Below are positions 22,866-34,641 of a stretch of 64,000 nucleotides of DNA, in pieces (positions within the stretch are counted from its first letter, which is position 1; each line of letters opens with the position of its first letter). The stretch comes from Clonostachys chloroleuca. Its lineage: Eukaryota; Ascomycota; Sordariomycetes; Hypocreales; Bionectriaceae. Both the position numbers and the translations under genes were made by a program. A model generated the notes under the pieces. The model had not been told where the DNA came from and did no database searches. It saw only the letters and a list, made by a program, of their open reading frames with translations. The stretch spans positions 15,934,001 through 15,998,000 of the forward strand of contig JBANAY010000003.1 in NCBI GenBank assembly GCA_037952775.1. Reading direction: 5' to 3'.

Positions 22866-25805
22866 ATGGACGCGTCCGGGCCGGCCGGTGTAGCGCCCGA
22901 CGATGCGGCCTCGTCCCCGGTGCCGGGCGAGCCAGAGGTTCCCTCGTGCCAAGGATGTCGGAGGCGCAAGCTGAAGTGCTCTCGCGACCAACCAATCTGC
23001 GCCCACTGCCGGCGATTGGGTGAGCCACCCTCAGGGCAAGTCCACCGAGCGCGGCCTGTGTGATTGACGCATGATTCGTGAATAGATGCGCCCTGCGTGT
23101 ACGACCTGAAGAAGAACAAGCCAGGGATCAAGGCGGGTGCGGTGGGAAGCCTCAGCCGTAGGGTCGGTATGTGTCACGGCATGATTGGTGTCCCGTCGTC
23201 GTGCAGGTTCTAATGTTTTTCTAGACGCTTTGGAGCTTGCTCTGCTAAAGAAGGGCCAGGACCCGGCCGCCTTCCTTAGCGAGGATGCCAACACCAGCAG
23301 TCATGAGAACCAGCAAGGCGGCCAGGGCCTTGTGGAGATCCTTTCTACTCTTGCGTCCGAGCTGCACAAGCTGAACTCGAGAGCCACTCGTGGCCAAACG
23401 AGAGGCCGAGACCAAAGAGGTTCTCCGACTGTCTCACCTACATCTCACACATCAGCATTTACGTCCGATCGGCGTGATACCAACCCGTATCAGGATGGTT
23501 CCCGCCGTAAGCGACGCCGGTTGGATAGCTGTGGTAACCCAAACGTCGATTTGGTTGGCCCATTTGAGGATGAGCTGGAGAACATTACCACCAGCCTGCC
23601 GCCTCCCGCCTTGTTGGAGGAAGTCATCAATATCTACTTTGATATCATTCAACCATGGATACCAATTCTACACGAAACACAATTTCGAAGTCGGGTCCTT
23701 AACCCGGAGGACCTACCACACCTCATTGTCATTCTACATGCTATTGTCGTTGCCGCACTCCGCTTCGTAGATGATCCGGCCATCAAGTTATCTGCGGAGG
23801 GCGTGGAGCGTCAGACCGCAAAGTCAAGGAACTTTGTGATACTGACATCCATGGATAGCCTCTCCGTCGAAAGCTTACAGTCGCTGACCATAATAGCCTT
23901 CAATGATGTGAGTCTTCTTTGACTCAACTCCACAACGAGGTACTAATATAACCAGATCGGAAACGGCGATGCTTCAAAGGCATGGTCCATCATCGGCTCC
24001 TTGACTAGGACAGTGGAATACATTCAACTGAGTGTTGAACCAGATCACCATAACAAGGATCCTTTGCTCAAGCCACTACCGTTGATACCAAGGTCCAAAG
24101 ACTGGACGGAAGAAGAGCAAAGAAGACGAGTATTCTGGAACATCTTTTGTCTTGATAGGTACTTCGATTCATTTTAAAGCAACTTCCTGGGCGTAGCTGA
24201 CTTATTGCTTCTCAGATTCTGCTCTGTCACAACAGGGTGAGTATTCCATCGTTCTATAGGTTCCAAATAGCAGCTAACACGAGCAGATGGAACACGAGCT
24301 TGACTTCGGACGATGTCAAGCGCAGACTCCCCGCCGACGGTGGATTGTGGCATCGGCAGGAAGCCGTGATGACACCATATTTCGGCATATGGGATCGATC
24401 GACAGCAAGGATTGGCCACTCAATTGCCTTCCTACCCGGACACTACCCAACAGAAGATGCTGTCGAAGACTCGCCAAGAACACTTTCAGCAGCTCCCCCA
24501 GAGCGGAATGGCTCCAAATCCGTAGATATGACGACGGTCGGGGCTTTTGCCTACTGTGTCGAAGCCACAGAGTCTCTGAGTCGAATCACGACTTACTTCC
24601 TCCAGCAAACGATCGATTTTGAAAACAGGCAGGAGGTGAGCAACTGGTTGACCAGGTTCAAAGAGCTAGATCTCAGACTTGTCCAGTACGTGCACGCCGA
24701 TCGTAGGGAACAGGCCCTGTGTCGTTTACAACTGCTAACCTTTTGCTCCCGCAGCTGGAAAATGTTTCTGCCACAAAGATGGAGAGACTCGAACATCTCC
24801 CGCCAACCGGCACTCATCAATATGGATCCCAATCTTACGCTTGCCCACGTCACGCACAACACGTCCATGATATTGCTGCACCAGCGGATCGCGTACCCCG
24901 AGCCTGGGCGTACCGAGCACGTGAAGCTTCCCAGTTTCTGCAGCGCCGAGACATGTCAGATCGCAGCTGTGGAAACAACCACCATCACCAAGAAGTATCT
25001 CAAGCACACTCCCGAGTATAGTCCTGTGACGAACCAATTTGCTTTTTGTGTTTTCATCAGTGCCCGAGTCCTACTTGGTGAGTTAATAGCAACATTTCAC
25101 TCCGAAACTAAGTGAACTTGCTAACGAGATCCAGTCCATTGGCGGCACTACAATACTGAACTTTTGCCTGAATTCTGGGTCCTCGTCGACAGTCTTGAGG
25201 AAATGGCCAGACGTTGGGCAGGCCCTATACTTGGCCACAAAGCCAGTGTGTCCCTTGCTGGAAAGTACGCAAGCCAGCTAAGAATGCTACACTCGCGGAG
25301 TGAAGCTGATCCTCGTCTTGTTATTGATGTCTTGGGCTACTCGAGCGGTACCGTACCAGGCTCGACATCAAGCCCCTTCTTTAATCATGATCTGCCACAA
25401 AACGCAGGCCTTGCAGATCTGCGAAAGCAAGACCCGCCGCGTCCCGAATCCTTGAGCTTCAGTTCACAAAGTCACCAGGGAACAAACGATCAAGTCGGAG
25501 AGACAGATGTGCCGCCGGCCCCTGGAATGCCTGAGCAGTTCCAGCCACCCCAACCTGCTCAGATGCAAGTACAGCCTCTTGCTGGCGGGCAGGGCCAGGT
25601 ACAGCATATGCCCCGAGGTGGTGAATTCGCCATGCCAGACCAAGCTCACCCAGACAGGCTATCGGCCATCTCACACATGCTGATGGACGAGGGGTTTATG
25701 GCGATGGATAGGATCATCAGTCTTGACGATATGATTTTCACGGCCCAGACGCCAGGGGCTAACCCGATGCCTTGGATTGCCGGTCAAGGCCCTCATCTTG
25801 GATAG
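22866..25805 (+). CDS. Zn(II)2Cys6 transcription factor of the uronate cluster
   Basis: An 850-residue nuclear regulator. Exons are 22866-23019, 23086-23166, 23207-23907, 23956-24158, 24216-24236, 24287-24685, 24755-25077 and 25135-25805; the total is an exact multiple of three, and exon 5 is only 21 nt. The zinc cluster has Cys28, 31, 38, 45, 48 and 55 with the RRRKLKC basic patch, and the first intron splits it before the last cysteine. The linker includes [21 protein letters not shown] (residues about 72-92), coiled-coil-like. The middle-homology region (fungal_trans) begins around [15 protein letters not shown], and LVHWKMFLP crosses the sixth intron, whose GTACGT..CCGCAG borders make the motif continuous. 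The C-terminal 200 residues are Gln/Pro-rich, a likely activation domain. It lies divergent to the permease and tail-to-tail with GH88, so it probably controls the cluster. The inducer is unknown. Confidence 0.93.
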
Positions 25806-25857
25806 TGTTTACAACGATATATATGGAGTGTTACCCTAATTTCTACGAAACATAATT

Positions 25858-27296
25858 CTATGCCAGTCCCATCTTCAGAAGCCTGTTCCCAAACTCAATA
25901 AGATAGTAATCCCCGTACACGAGGCCGTGATCCCAATACCGTTTATAGTCCCTGGCATTGTAATTGGCAGTTGCATTCTTGAGAATCGCGTCAAACTGCT
26001 GTCCTTGGTCGACGTTCTCAACACGCACCTCCTTTCCATCTTGGAACACGAAGCGTGCCTTTTCCGAGGCAAGAGAAAGATCCAGCGTATCTACAATGAT
26101 TCGAACAGCCAAGCCGCGATACCTCCTGCTCTCCTCTGCCCTATCAAGCCCAGCCAAAGCCTGCGACAGAATGAGCAACCCATTCGCCGCGATGACACCC
26201 GCAGATGAATCCCTAAGAGGATTCGTCTCATCGGTGATCGGGGCGTCGAAGTCCCAAAGGGGAACGTAGCGTCCACGTTTACGCCCTTCTCCGGGAACGG
26301 TCAGCTCAACACATGGTGGCGATGTCTCCAGCCTCAGCACAAAATACTCAGCCAGGCCGATAGCGGTTGACAGAAATTCCTCGTCACCTGTCCAGCCGTA
26401 GGTCTGTGCATAGCCCGTGATCGCCCATGCCTGACCGCGCGCCCAGGTAGATTCCGGGCTGTAGCCTTGGCCGGTGCGTCGCTCCTTGATGAGCCCTGTT
26501 CTTGGGTCATGGTTGATCACATGGATCGTGCTATACAGACTTTTGGTGGACCCTTTGGGGTCCTTCTCAGGTCGTAGGTGCGTCTTGATCAGGGTTTTTG
26601 CATGCTGTGTCGCTGCGTCGCTTAACTCTGTGTTGCCTGTGTGTGCGGCCGCGTAATAGAGGAGATCGAGATTGCACATGGAGTCGATGATGACGAGGAA
26701 GTCCTCTGAGGGGCTTGTGATTTCCACCCCATGTTGGGTGAGTACATCCCAGGATCTGATGGCCCCAACAACTGAGTTGTATCGGGTGTGGAGAGACTTT
26801 GCAGCCAAGCAGATGGAGTCGTATGCTTTGCCATCGTGGAATACTTCCCACAGCACACGCATTGAGGGCTGGATCATGAAAGACATGTCGTGTGTGTCGG
26901 TACGAGAAGCCATGGAGTGAATTGGCCCGATCCATTGGGCTCCCAACGCCAAAAGCTGCTCCAACAGGAGCTGCTTGTTGCTGACTGGCACGGCCTGAGG
27001 GAACTTGACGAGCCTCTCAGCAAGGGAGTAGATGCTGCCGGGAAAGAAACCACATGTCCAGAAGTCAGATTCCCTTAGAATATATTTGCCAGCATCCGGG
27101 CCTGTAGGCAGCACATATTCGGGATAAGCTGTTGGAGGATTCTTTCATCACTAGTTAGCAAAAAGGATGGTCATGATACCTTGGCAGGGGACTGTTGGCC
27201 TACATTGTCTTTCAAATCATCCGAAGCAGTGCGGAAAATCTTGGCCAGAATATTCTCTTCGTATACTCCACTTAGCTGTAGGCGCAGAGGGGCCAT
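25858..27296 (-). CDS. GH88 unsaturated uronyl hydrolase
   Basis: A 466-residue (alpha/alpha)6-barrel glycoside hydrolase of family 88, which removes 4,5-unsaturated glucuronyl or galacturonyl residues from oligosaccharides made by polysaccharide lyases, through vinyl-ether hydration. Exons are 27296-27180 and 27141-25858 (a 38-nt intron with GCTAAC branch and GAAAG acceptor, unusually short). Hallmarks: [10 protein letters not shown] near residue 65, TDTHDMSF with Asp124, VIIDSMCNL with Asp192 (the two aspartates matching Asp88 and Asp149 of the Bacillus enzyme) and [10 protein letters not shown] near residue 280. There is no signal peptide, so it should act on imported oligosaccharides, consistent with two transporters in the cluster. 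GH105 is the nearest alternative family, but the two-aspartate pattern and RGQAW block favour GH88. The exact uronate (glucuronate or galacturonate) cannot be read from sequence. Confidence 0.9.
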
Positions 27297-28405
27297 GGTC
27301 GACTCTTGGGGGGCGTTGCCGCGTCGCTTGGGGCTGAAGACGAAAGACTGGTCTCACTACCACTGCGAATCCCTACAGTGCTGCTCTCAGACTCTGGGCT
27401 CCCAGTGTCCTTGGGAGCAACGCCTTTTGTAGATTCTGCCATACCGTTGTCTCGGTTTTCCAAAATAGGTTGATGAAGCCAACACAGAGTAGCACGGGGT
27501 AACCAACAAATCCTTATACCAAGCAAGACATACTTCGCGTGCTATTTTAGGACCGGGTGTCCACCGCGGGCAGCAAGACGGGCAAATAGAACCTTCCATT
27601 TCTCCCTCACGCACATCCTCCGCGTGGCGTCTCGTGTATGTGTGTAAGCGTATATGGATCGAGATCATTTGCCGGAATGATATGCTCTCTCGTGTCCGGA
27701 GGAATTGAGCCCGCCAATTGACCCGAGGGACTGAATGGCTTTAGCGAGCCAATGATGGACAAACCCAAGACATCGTTCGTTTGGTTTACATCTGCAATGA
27801 GGCTCCAAAGGTTCCTGGCTCTTCTTAGTCTAGCAGATTATCCATCTAAACATTGGAGGTTCGAAGTAATGTTCCCAATAAGACATCCTCGTGGTGTTCG
27901 TCTGGTTGACTACCTACCCTATAGCCCTTACTGGCATGCCCTCAACCAGCACATAATCTCTTACACAGTCATTACCTTTCATTTATACGGCACTGCTATC
28001 CTTTTCTTTATTTAATGTCCGTATGATGGCGTTTTAAGTAGTGTTCTTGCTCATTTGATATTGCGCAAACCCAATTGGAATCATGACAAAACACCTCCAC
28101 TGATTGGCCCAACATTGGCCTCTGCTTTACGATACTCGCGCTCTATCCATATAAGGTAACCAGTATTTGACCTCCGATCTGACCCATTGACCCATCGAAC
28201 CACAAATTGACATGATCAAGAAAAGGGCGTACCGCGGGGCCAAACGCGACAAAACAAAGGCGCACGTCGGACACGATGAAATACGACACGCATCAATCTC
28301 TCTGTCTAGCAAAACTCATAAGGCTTCATCAATCACCACCGCCACAATGTCGCTCACCAGGTCTCCTCTCCTCAACAGTTGGAATCACCCTTCAATCAAT
28401 ACGAC
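27297..28405. other. Intergenic, no gene seen
   Basis: Divergent promoter region of GH88 and indoleamine dioxygenase. Short frames on both strands lack motifs. A TTATACGG near 27985 and AT-rich stretches are the only features. Confidence 0.55.
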
Positions 28406-29751
28406 ATGACCCTCGAATCTCCCAAACTCGACTCATTCGGCATCTCCGCCCAATGGGGCTTCCTCTCTGATGAAGCTCCCCTGACGTCCTTCCGCAACAG
28501 CTCCCACGCGCCCTGGGATGACCTCATCCGAGACCTGCCCAGCCTCATCACATCCCGCTCTCTCACCACCCGAGTCAAAGCCCTGCCGCCATTGACCGCC
28601 TCAGAGCTCTCCTCTGACGTGGAGCTCCGTCGCGCCTATGTAGTGCTGGGCTTCATCATCCACGCACACGTCTGGGGCAGCAGTGGTCCAGCCTCAGCGC
28701 CGGCCTCAGCGCCCGTCGCCCAGATCCCTCCCCAGCTTTCCGAGCCGTTCCTAGAGGTATGCGATAAGCTAGGGATGGAGCCCGTTCTCAGCTACGCCGG
28801 GCTGTGTTTGTGGAACTGGTCGAGCGACAAGGGCGGGTTCCCAACCGCCGACGACGACGGTTTCTTCCCTCTGGAACAGTTGCGCTCCGTAGCCTCCTTC
28901 ATGCGCACGCGGGGCGAAGATGCATTCTACCACGTCCCTGTACTCGTCGAGGCCGAGGGCGGGCCGCTAGTCAAGATCCTCCTCGATGCCGTGGGCGAGG
29001 CCCGGAGGTCGAACAGTGCATCCGTCCAGGCTGCGCTGTCCGCCAGTGCAGCCATCATCACTAGGATGGTCAAACACCTCCCTAAGCTGTACACGACGCT
29101 TGATGCGGGCGAGTTCTTTCACGAGCTGCGGCCGTATCTCGCCGGCGGCAAGGGCATGGAAGCAAAGAGCCTGAGCGACGGGTTCGTATTCCAGCGTGGC
29201 GATGGGTCGCAGTTCGCGTCGAAACACATCGGCGGGAGTGCAGCGCAGAGCAGCCTGTTCCAGTTCCTTGACCTCGTGCTTGGGGTGGAACATGAAGCTC
29301 CAGAGAAGGCATCAGAGACGGTATTCCAGGTATATAACAATCTCAACTTTGTGTGGGAGAAAAACCGAAAGCTGATTATTTGAGCTAGGAAATGCGAGCT
29401 TACATGCCGCGCAAACATCGCGAGTTCCTCGAGGCGGTCTCCCAGCTACCTACGCTCCGGTCTTTCGTGGAGGCAAGATTATCTGATACAGGTCTCTGCA
29501 AGGCTTTTGACGAATGCACAAAGCAGCTCAGGCTATGGAGGAGTACACATATTGCCATTGTGTCGAAATACGTTGTGCGACCGGCGAGAGAAGCTGGAAG
29601 GGCGAGTGGAAGCAGCACTGCACAGAAGCCCGAAGACGCAGATTTCGAAGCTACGGAAGGGGATGAACAGCTGAAGGGGACAGGCGGATCAGCCCTCATC
29701 CCATTCCTAAAGCAGTCGAGAGATGAAACTACTGGCGTAACCAGACCGTGA
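28406..29751 (+). CDS. Indoleamine 2,3-dioxygenase family protein
   Basis: A 428-residue heme dioxygenase that opens the indole ring of tryptophan to N-formylkynurenine, the first step to NAD or kynurenine products. Exons are 28406-29329 and 29389-29751, joined Gln|Glu (intron GTATAT..GCTAG). Family blocks: ALPPLT near residue 55, YAGLCLWNW, GGSAAQSSLFQFLDLVLG before the intron, MPRKHREFL just after it, and GTGGSALIPFLKQ at the C-terminus. The proximal heme ligand is His362 in RSTHIAIVSKY, aligned with His346 of human IDO1. Fungi usually carry two or three paralogues (alpha, beta, gamma) differing in efficiency; I cannot assign the class. The chosen ATG (TLESPK) is the first in the frame; an upstream ATG at 28347 is in another frame and short. 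Confidence 0.93.
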
Positions 29752-29926
29752 TATGCTTGACCGTCACTCACTGAAATTCGGATAGCTGAACAATATAGAC
29801 CGGCGTTGGTTAGATCAGATAATGACACTCAAAATTATTTCAATCTCGTTTGCGCAAATAACAGTGAAGCACTATCAACGAATACAAAGTCAAGAACAGC
29901 TCCTCAGCCAGATCGAAGCCCAGCTA

Positions 29927-30472
29927 TCACCGACCACACTCACTCGCCGACGGAACCTTCGACGGATCAGGCACATGCCTCCCCTCAAACGCACTCCTTA
30001 GCCTCTCGATATCCATCTTCTTCATCCCCATCATCTCCACCGTCACCCTCCCCGCCGCCTCCTTATCCTCACTGTCCAGCATCTCCTTGAGCGCCTTCGG
30101 CACGACCTGCCACGCGACCCCGAACCGGTCCGCAATCCACCCGCACACCCTCCTCGCCTCGTCGCCGCCCTCCCCCAGCCGGTCCCAGTAGTAGTCCACC
30201 TCCGCCTGGTCCTCGCAGTCGACCTGGAACGACACCGCCTCGTTGTGCTTGAACATGGGCCCGCCGTTGAGGCCGACAAACTTCTGCCCGTTGAGCTCGA
30301 ACTCGACCGTCATCACCGAGCCGGGCTCCTGCCCGTGGCACTCCTTGCCCGCTTCTAGGTAGTACGTCTTGCGGCCCAGCTTGCTGTTCTTGAAGATGGA
30401 GGTGTACTGCTCCGCGGCCTGCTGGGCCGTGCCGTCGAACCAGAGGCAGGTGATGAGGGGCTTGACGGACAT
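29927..30472 (-). CDS. PhnB-like VOC-fold protein
   Basis: A 181-residue cytosolic protein of the vicinal-oxygen-chelate superfamily, PhnB / 3-demethylubiquinone-9 3-methyltransferase-like group. Typical features are ITCLWFDGTAQQAAEQY at the start, NSKLGRKTYY, EFELNGQKFVGLNGGP and the later FGVAWQVVPKAL. The name in databases is historical; most members have no proven reaction and often bind a small ligand in a homodimer. Single exon, ATG preceded by a strongly A/T-rich leader. The gene is GC-rich with mostly C-ending codons, suggesting good expression. Its 3' end faces the IDO gene about 175 bp away. Confidence 0.88.
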   Translation of the reverse strand: MSVKPLITCLWFDGTAQQAAEQYTSIFKNSKLGRKTYYLEAGKECHGQEPGSVMTVEFELNGQKFVGLNGGPMFKHNEAVSFQVDCEDQAEVDYYWDRLGEGGDEARRVCGWIADRFGVAWQVVPKALKEMLDSEDKEAAGRVTVEMMGMKKMDIERLRSAFEGRHVPDPSKVPSASECGR

Positions 30473-31206
30473 TGTCGCGGGATTGTTTCTTTAAAATGGA
30501 ATTTTGTTTGTGTAGTGGTAGAAAGTTCAATTGGATCTGATTGTCCCTTGTTTGTTTGAATTGGAATGAGGAGTGAGGGATTGAGATAGATCAAGGGCAG
30601 CATCACCCCTCAAATAAATAGACGCTTCGTCTTCCAATTGCTACTGGCGGCCTCAGCCTTCGTACTCTGCGTACCGGCTAGCTGAGATCGTTTTTCGTTT
30701 CTCGTGAGGGGTCGATGCACATTCACCGTGCATAGATACCTCATCGGTGGCTAGAAGGCCATTGGAAATTAAGGTACAGCTCTAACGTGGAGGTAATCCG
30801 ACTCTGGCGAATGGTGTCCATGTGGCTAGCGCTAAGCGTCGGAAGTCATGTCATGATAGGACTATTTCGTTGGAGGCTTGCCAGCTAGTTCAATGGATGG
30901 CTTGGCTCTGGCTGATCAGCTCTGGCCGGTGTAGGAGGCAGTACGTCAGAGGCGCGAAAGTGTGTTTCAGCAGGCAACAGTCACATTGTCACGAGAGTCA
31001 GCGGGGAAAAAAAAAGATAAAGGTAGTCAACTAAGTGTTGTTTGTGTATTAATGAGGGGAATAGACATATAGGGAAGTAAAGGCTACAGTAATTAATCAA
31101 ACTTTTGTTTTTATAAAGACGACTTCCATGCACTTGCATTAGGTGGTGGGAATTGGGTATCATGAAAATCAAAGAGTGGGCATGGATGGGTAGAGGGGGT
31201 CCCTCC
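30473..31206. other. Intergenic, no gene seen
   Basis: Promoter of the PhnB-like gene and 3' flank of the next gene. The frames are short and lack motifs. Confidence 0.5.
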
Positions 31207-31864
31207 TTACAACCCATCCCGGCCAAGAAAAGGTGTCATCATCATCTCAATCCGCTCAGCCATCTCTTGTTTTGATTGATCGATGTAGGCACGGGTATTG
31301 CCTGGATGGATGAGCGGGACGAATGGATCATCCCTCGTCACCAGAAACCCATACATTGCCCCGTTGACTTGTCGGTGAACAGGGCCGACAGGCGCGAGTA
31401 AGTCGGCCGCGGTCTCGTCTGGGTTCTCGAGCCCAAAATCCTCGACTTGAGGGACGGAGCCTTCTGTCTCCGACGATGTGTTTGCGGCGGATAAGGGATT
31501 TACGATCTCCGACATGCGAGTGGAGGCCTGTTGCGAGCCGATGTCGGGAGCATCTGGCGGCAAGTCGAGGCTCCCAGATGACGGTGTGTCAATGCCCGCG
31601 CTACACGTGGAATTATAAGTCTACCTGAGGAGACAGGATGGAGGATGTGAACCCCTCATGCCAGTGGCTGTACCTTGAAATGGACGGCATTCCCAGCGCG
31701 GACGGCGCTGGGGTATGTTCGTACGGGTGAAGAGCCAGCATCGAGACTGTCTCATTGTTTGCTGTGTCGCGATCGGCAGTAAATGATTCAGGTGGGTTTT
31801 CGGGAGTAATCTCGGGAGGAGTTTCAGTGCTATACATCGTCGAACTCGTCGGTACTGTGGACAT
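31207..31864 (-). CDS. Hypothetical protein, disordered N-terminus
   Basis: Not recognised. Two exons (31864-31674 and 31600-31207) joined AG|C give 194 residues with consistent phase; the intron starts GTACAG and ends GTGTAG. The first 130 residues are rich in Ser, Thr, Pro and Glu and look disordered. The C-terminal 60 residues are more ordered, with MYGFLVTRDDPFVPLIHPGN and an amphipathic helix (KQEMAERIEMMM). No signal peptide, transmembrane segment or known motif. The ATG is chosen because upstream in-frame codons come from a non-ATG start. A small nuclear or regulatory protein is conceivable but unsupported. Confidence 0.6.
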
Positions 31865-34641
31865 CGTGGTTAAGAACAAACAAAGTCAAGCTGGAGTTCA
31901 AGTGTGGCTCTCGCGCGCGAGGTTCGCACGTCACGGTTGCGCGTTCGATGTCAGGCAAGGCAATGAGAAAGAGGAGGAGGTGAGAGAGATTGCTGGGACA
32001 GTCAGCTGGAAGGCTCGAAAGCTGCGAAAGGTTTATGAAAGGCACAAGAGCAAGCGTCCGACAGGGCCCCGCCATCGACAGCAGCGAGTCCGGTCGTTGG
32101 CAAAGAGAGGTGATTGGGTGTCGAGAAGGAAAACCCTGGGCCACAAATGTGTGAGGTCGTCGACCGCAACTGCTCTAGGACGTTCTTCTGTAGTCCTCCA
32201 GCAATGCTGGAGCTCGTTGGCCAGTTACAACATATGGGTCCACTGACGGCACAGCAAAGGTGGCCAGGAATGCTTTAGCGTGGGCATCACGGGGAACCAA
32301 CAGGGCTCTGAGAGTCGGACATCGCGTCAAGCACATCCCATCCCGGCGATCAAGACCAATAGCGCTCGCAGTCATGACCGCGGTGCTTCATTACTCAAAC
32401 ATCCACACCCACTCAGGAAAGGAAATGGGCCATGCATAACGCAGAGAGACGGATGCTTGAATCGCGAACGAATCATATCGAGGAGGTGTTCGCAGTTGGA
32501 GAGGGTAGGGGCCCGGATGGCAGAGACGAGGGTTTGAGTTCAGGGGTCGGGCAATCGGGCTCTATGCGTGTCAGCTGGACGGCGCGCGCGCCAGGCCTCT
32601 CGATAGGCTATGATCGCACTTCAGAGGGCTCGACTGTGCTCCGGGCGGGGAAGCCTCTTTCGCTTGTGACTGCCGCTTTCCCCTTCTGTACGGGTCGGTT
32701 TGGTGGGGTGTCGTGGAGGACCAATGTCTGCATGTTCTATTGGCGGCGTCAGCTGGAGCTGTCCGAGATGTATCCGGAGTCACACATGGCGCCCTTCCTG
32801 GCGGAGGGAGCCGCAAGTGACTGGGTGGGCTTCTCAAGTGTAAAAACTCTGGTGTCGGTCATCAGGGGAATGAGGAAGCTCGTGTGGGGGTGGATGTCGA
32901 GCAAGCCACGGGCTTCTCATTCGCCCTCAGGCAGCCCAGAGAACGCCTGGCGTCGATTTCGAGAGCCCAGCAGAGTGCAGGTCCGACACTTTCCCATCTC
33001 TCACCTCAGTAGCTTGTACAAAGGGCGCTGAGAGGGACCATGTTATGTACAGAGTGACGGTTGCGACGAGGTGGGCGTCTCACGTCATCCTGTGTCGAGA
33101 TCGAAGCGACCGTGACGAATCATTGAGCGGGCTCGAGGCTTTCCAAGGGCGAATGGGGTCGATGGCACCAAGCCCCTTCGCGAAAACGTCTCGTGAGGAA
33201 ACAGCGCCATCGGGAAAGGGTGTGAAGGAGCCACTTGCTGCAGGCTGACCTCGAGGCTTTCGTGGCGGTCTCAGCTGATGCAGGTGACAGAAGCGAGGGT
33301 GACGCGTCCTTTTCTCAAGAGGGCGGTCTGCATGCAGCAATGCATGATGCGCTGGCCATGGCAAGTTCGAGAAGAGAAAACAGTCGCTGCGAAAACGCCT
33401 CGCGTAGATCAACGTGGTTCGCAAAGTCGAAGTTGGGTGCCTTGGATGATTGTGGTTGAGATTGGAAGTGGGGTCAACGTTGAGTCGCGCCTGCTCTTTG
33501 GCTCTGCGTGGACGATTGGGGAAGCCCGGTTCGGATTATCATATCGCCGATATCGTAGATGTTTGCCGGGGATTAGAAAGAGACAGTAGGATGTAAGTTT
33601 CTCGCGACAAATACTTGCTAGGGAGATGATAGTCTCCTGGACCAGAAAACGTAGTTGCCGCAGAAGGGCGCAGAACATAAGTGGAAGCAAAGACAATTTA
33701 TATGCGGGAGGCCCAGAGCAAACAGGCCCTGCGGGAGGCCCACCCCTTCATCGCGAAGAGGAGCCTGAGCTACGACATGGATCGCCTTCCATGGAGATCC
33801 GAAGCAACATAATATAGCCTAATTGGCGTAGAGCTTCAAAGCTGAATGAGAGAAAAGTCCACCATGCGCCGCCTGCGGCCCGCCATGACCTTTGCGGATT
33901 AGCATTTCATGGTTGATGGCCCAACACATGCAATTCCATGGATCATGTGAGAAGCGAGGAGGAGTCGGTCAGCCAGCTTGTGAATCAGCTGCAACCCTGC
34001 GTGTCCAATGAAACTCGAACCCTTGACCACCAGCCCCGGTTTGGCTGGCTCGAGTCCTTGCTACCTGAAGAGCCTCAAGATTGGCATGGCAATGCCCCCC
34101 TCCTTATATACGAATACGCTTGCGGTAGCGGCCCTCAATGTCTGGCCACAACGCTGATTGCCGCCCTCGATTCGCCATCGTTTCAAAATACTAGTCTCGA
34201 GTCTACCGCGTGCCACGTTGTGCTAGCGGCCAACAAGCAGGCGCCCGTCGCATGATTCGCCTATTGCTTCCCGTTCGCCAGACCGGCCCAGAGGCACCTT
34301 CGCCCCCTCAGCGCCATCACAGCTGTGAATATGAAGTATGGCAGCCATTGAGGGTAGGATTGTGAGATGGTTGCCCAACAAGGCATGGTTTCACTGCATC
34401 TTGATCAGTAGTGCAACGCTGCGAGTCCTTGAGTTCCAGCCCAAATGTTGCGATTGGATATCTCGGTGGAGATGCCTTGTTTCCTCATCGCACTTAATGC
34501 GCGTCCGCGCCGTTGCTGTCATATTTCACCGGCGGCCGTGCTGCTACCCGTCATCGAGTAAAAAATACCAGTCGGTTATAATAAAACCACCAGAAGGCCA
34601 AGAAGCGGCGACATCGCGATCGCGGTTCGAGGCGCCTGCGT
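31865..34641. other. Long intergenic region, no supported gene
   Basis: About 2.8 kb of moderately GC-rich DNA. The longest frame (32432-33031, plus strand) has no family resemblance and overlaps frames of similar size on the other strand. A 105-codon frame at 33938-34255 is equally unsupported. A 5' exon of the C2H2 gene may lie in the last few hundred bases. Confidence 0.45.

Noticed and set aside
32432..33031. 199-codon plus-strand frame
   Set aside because: No domain, low-complexity-like composition, overlapped by comparable frames on the other strand, and no promoter or intron signal.
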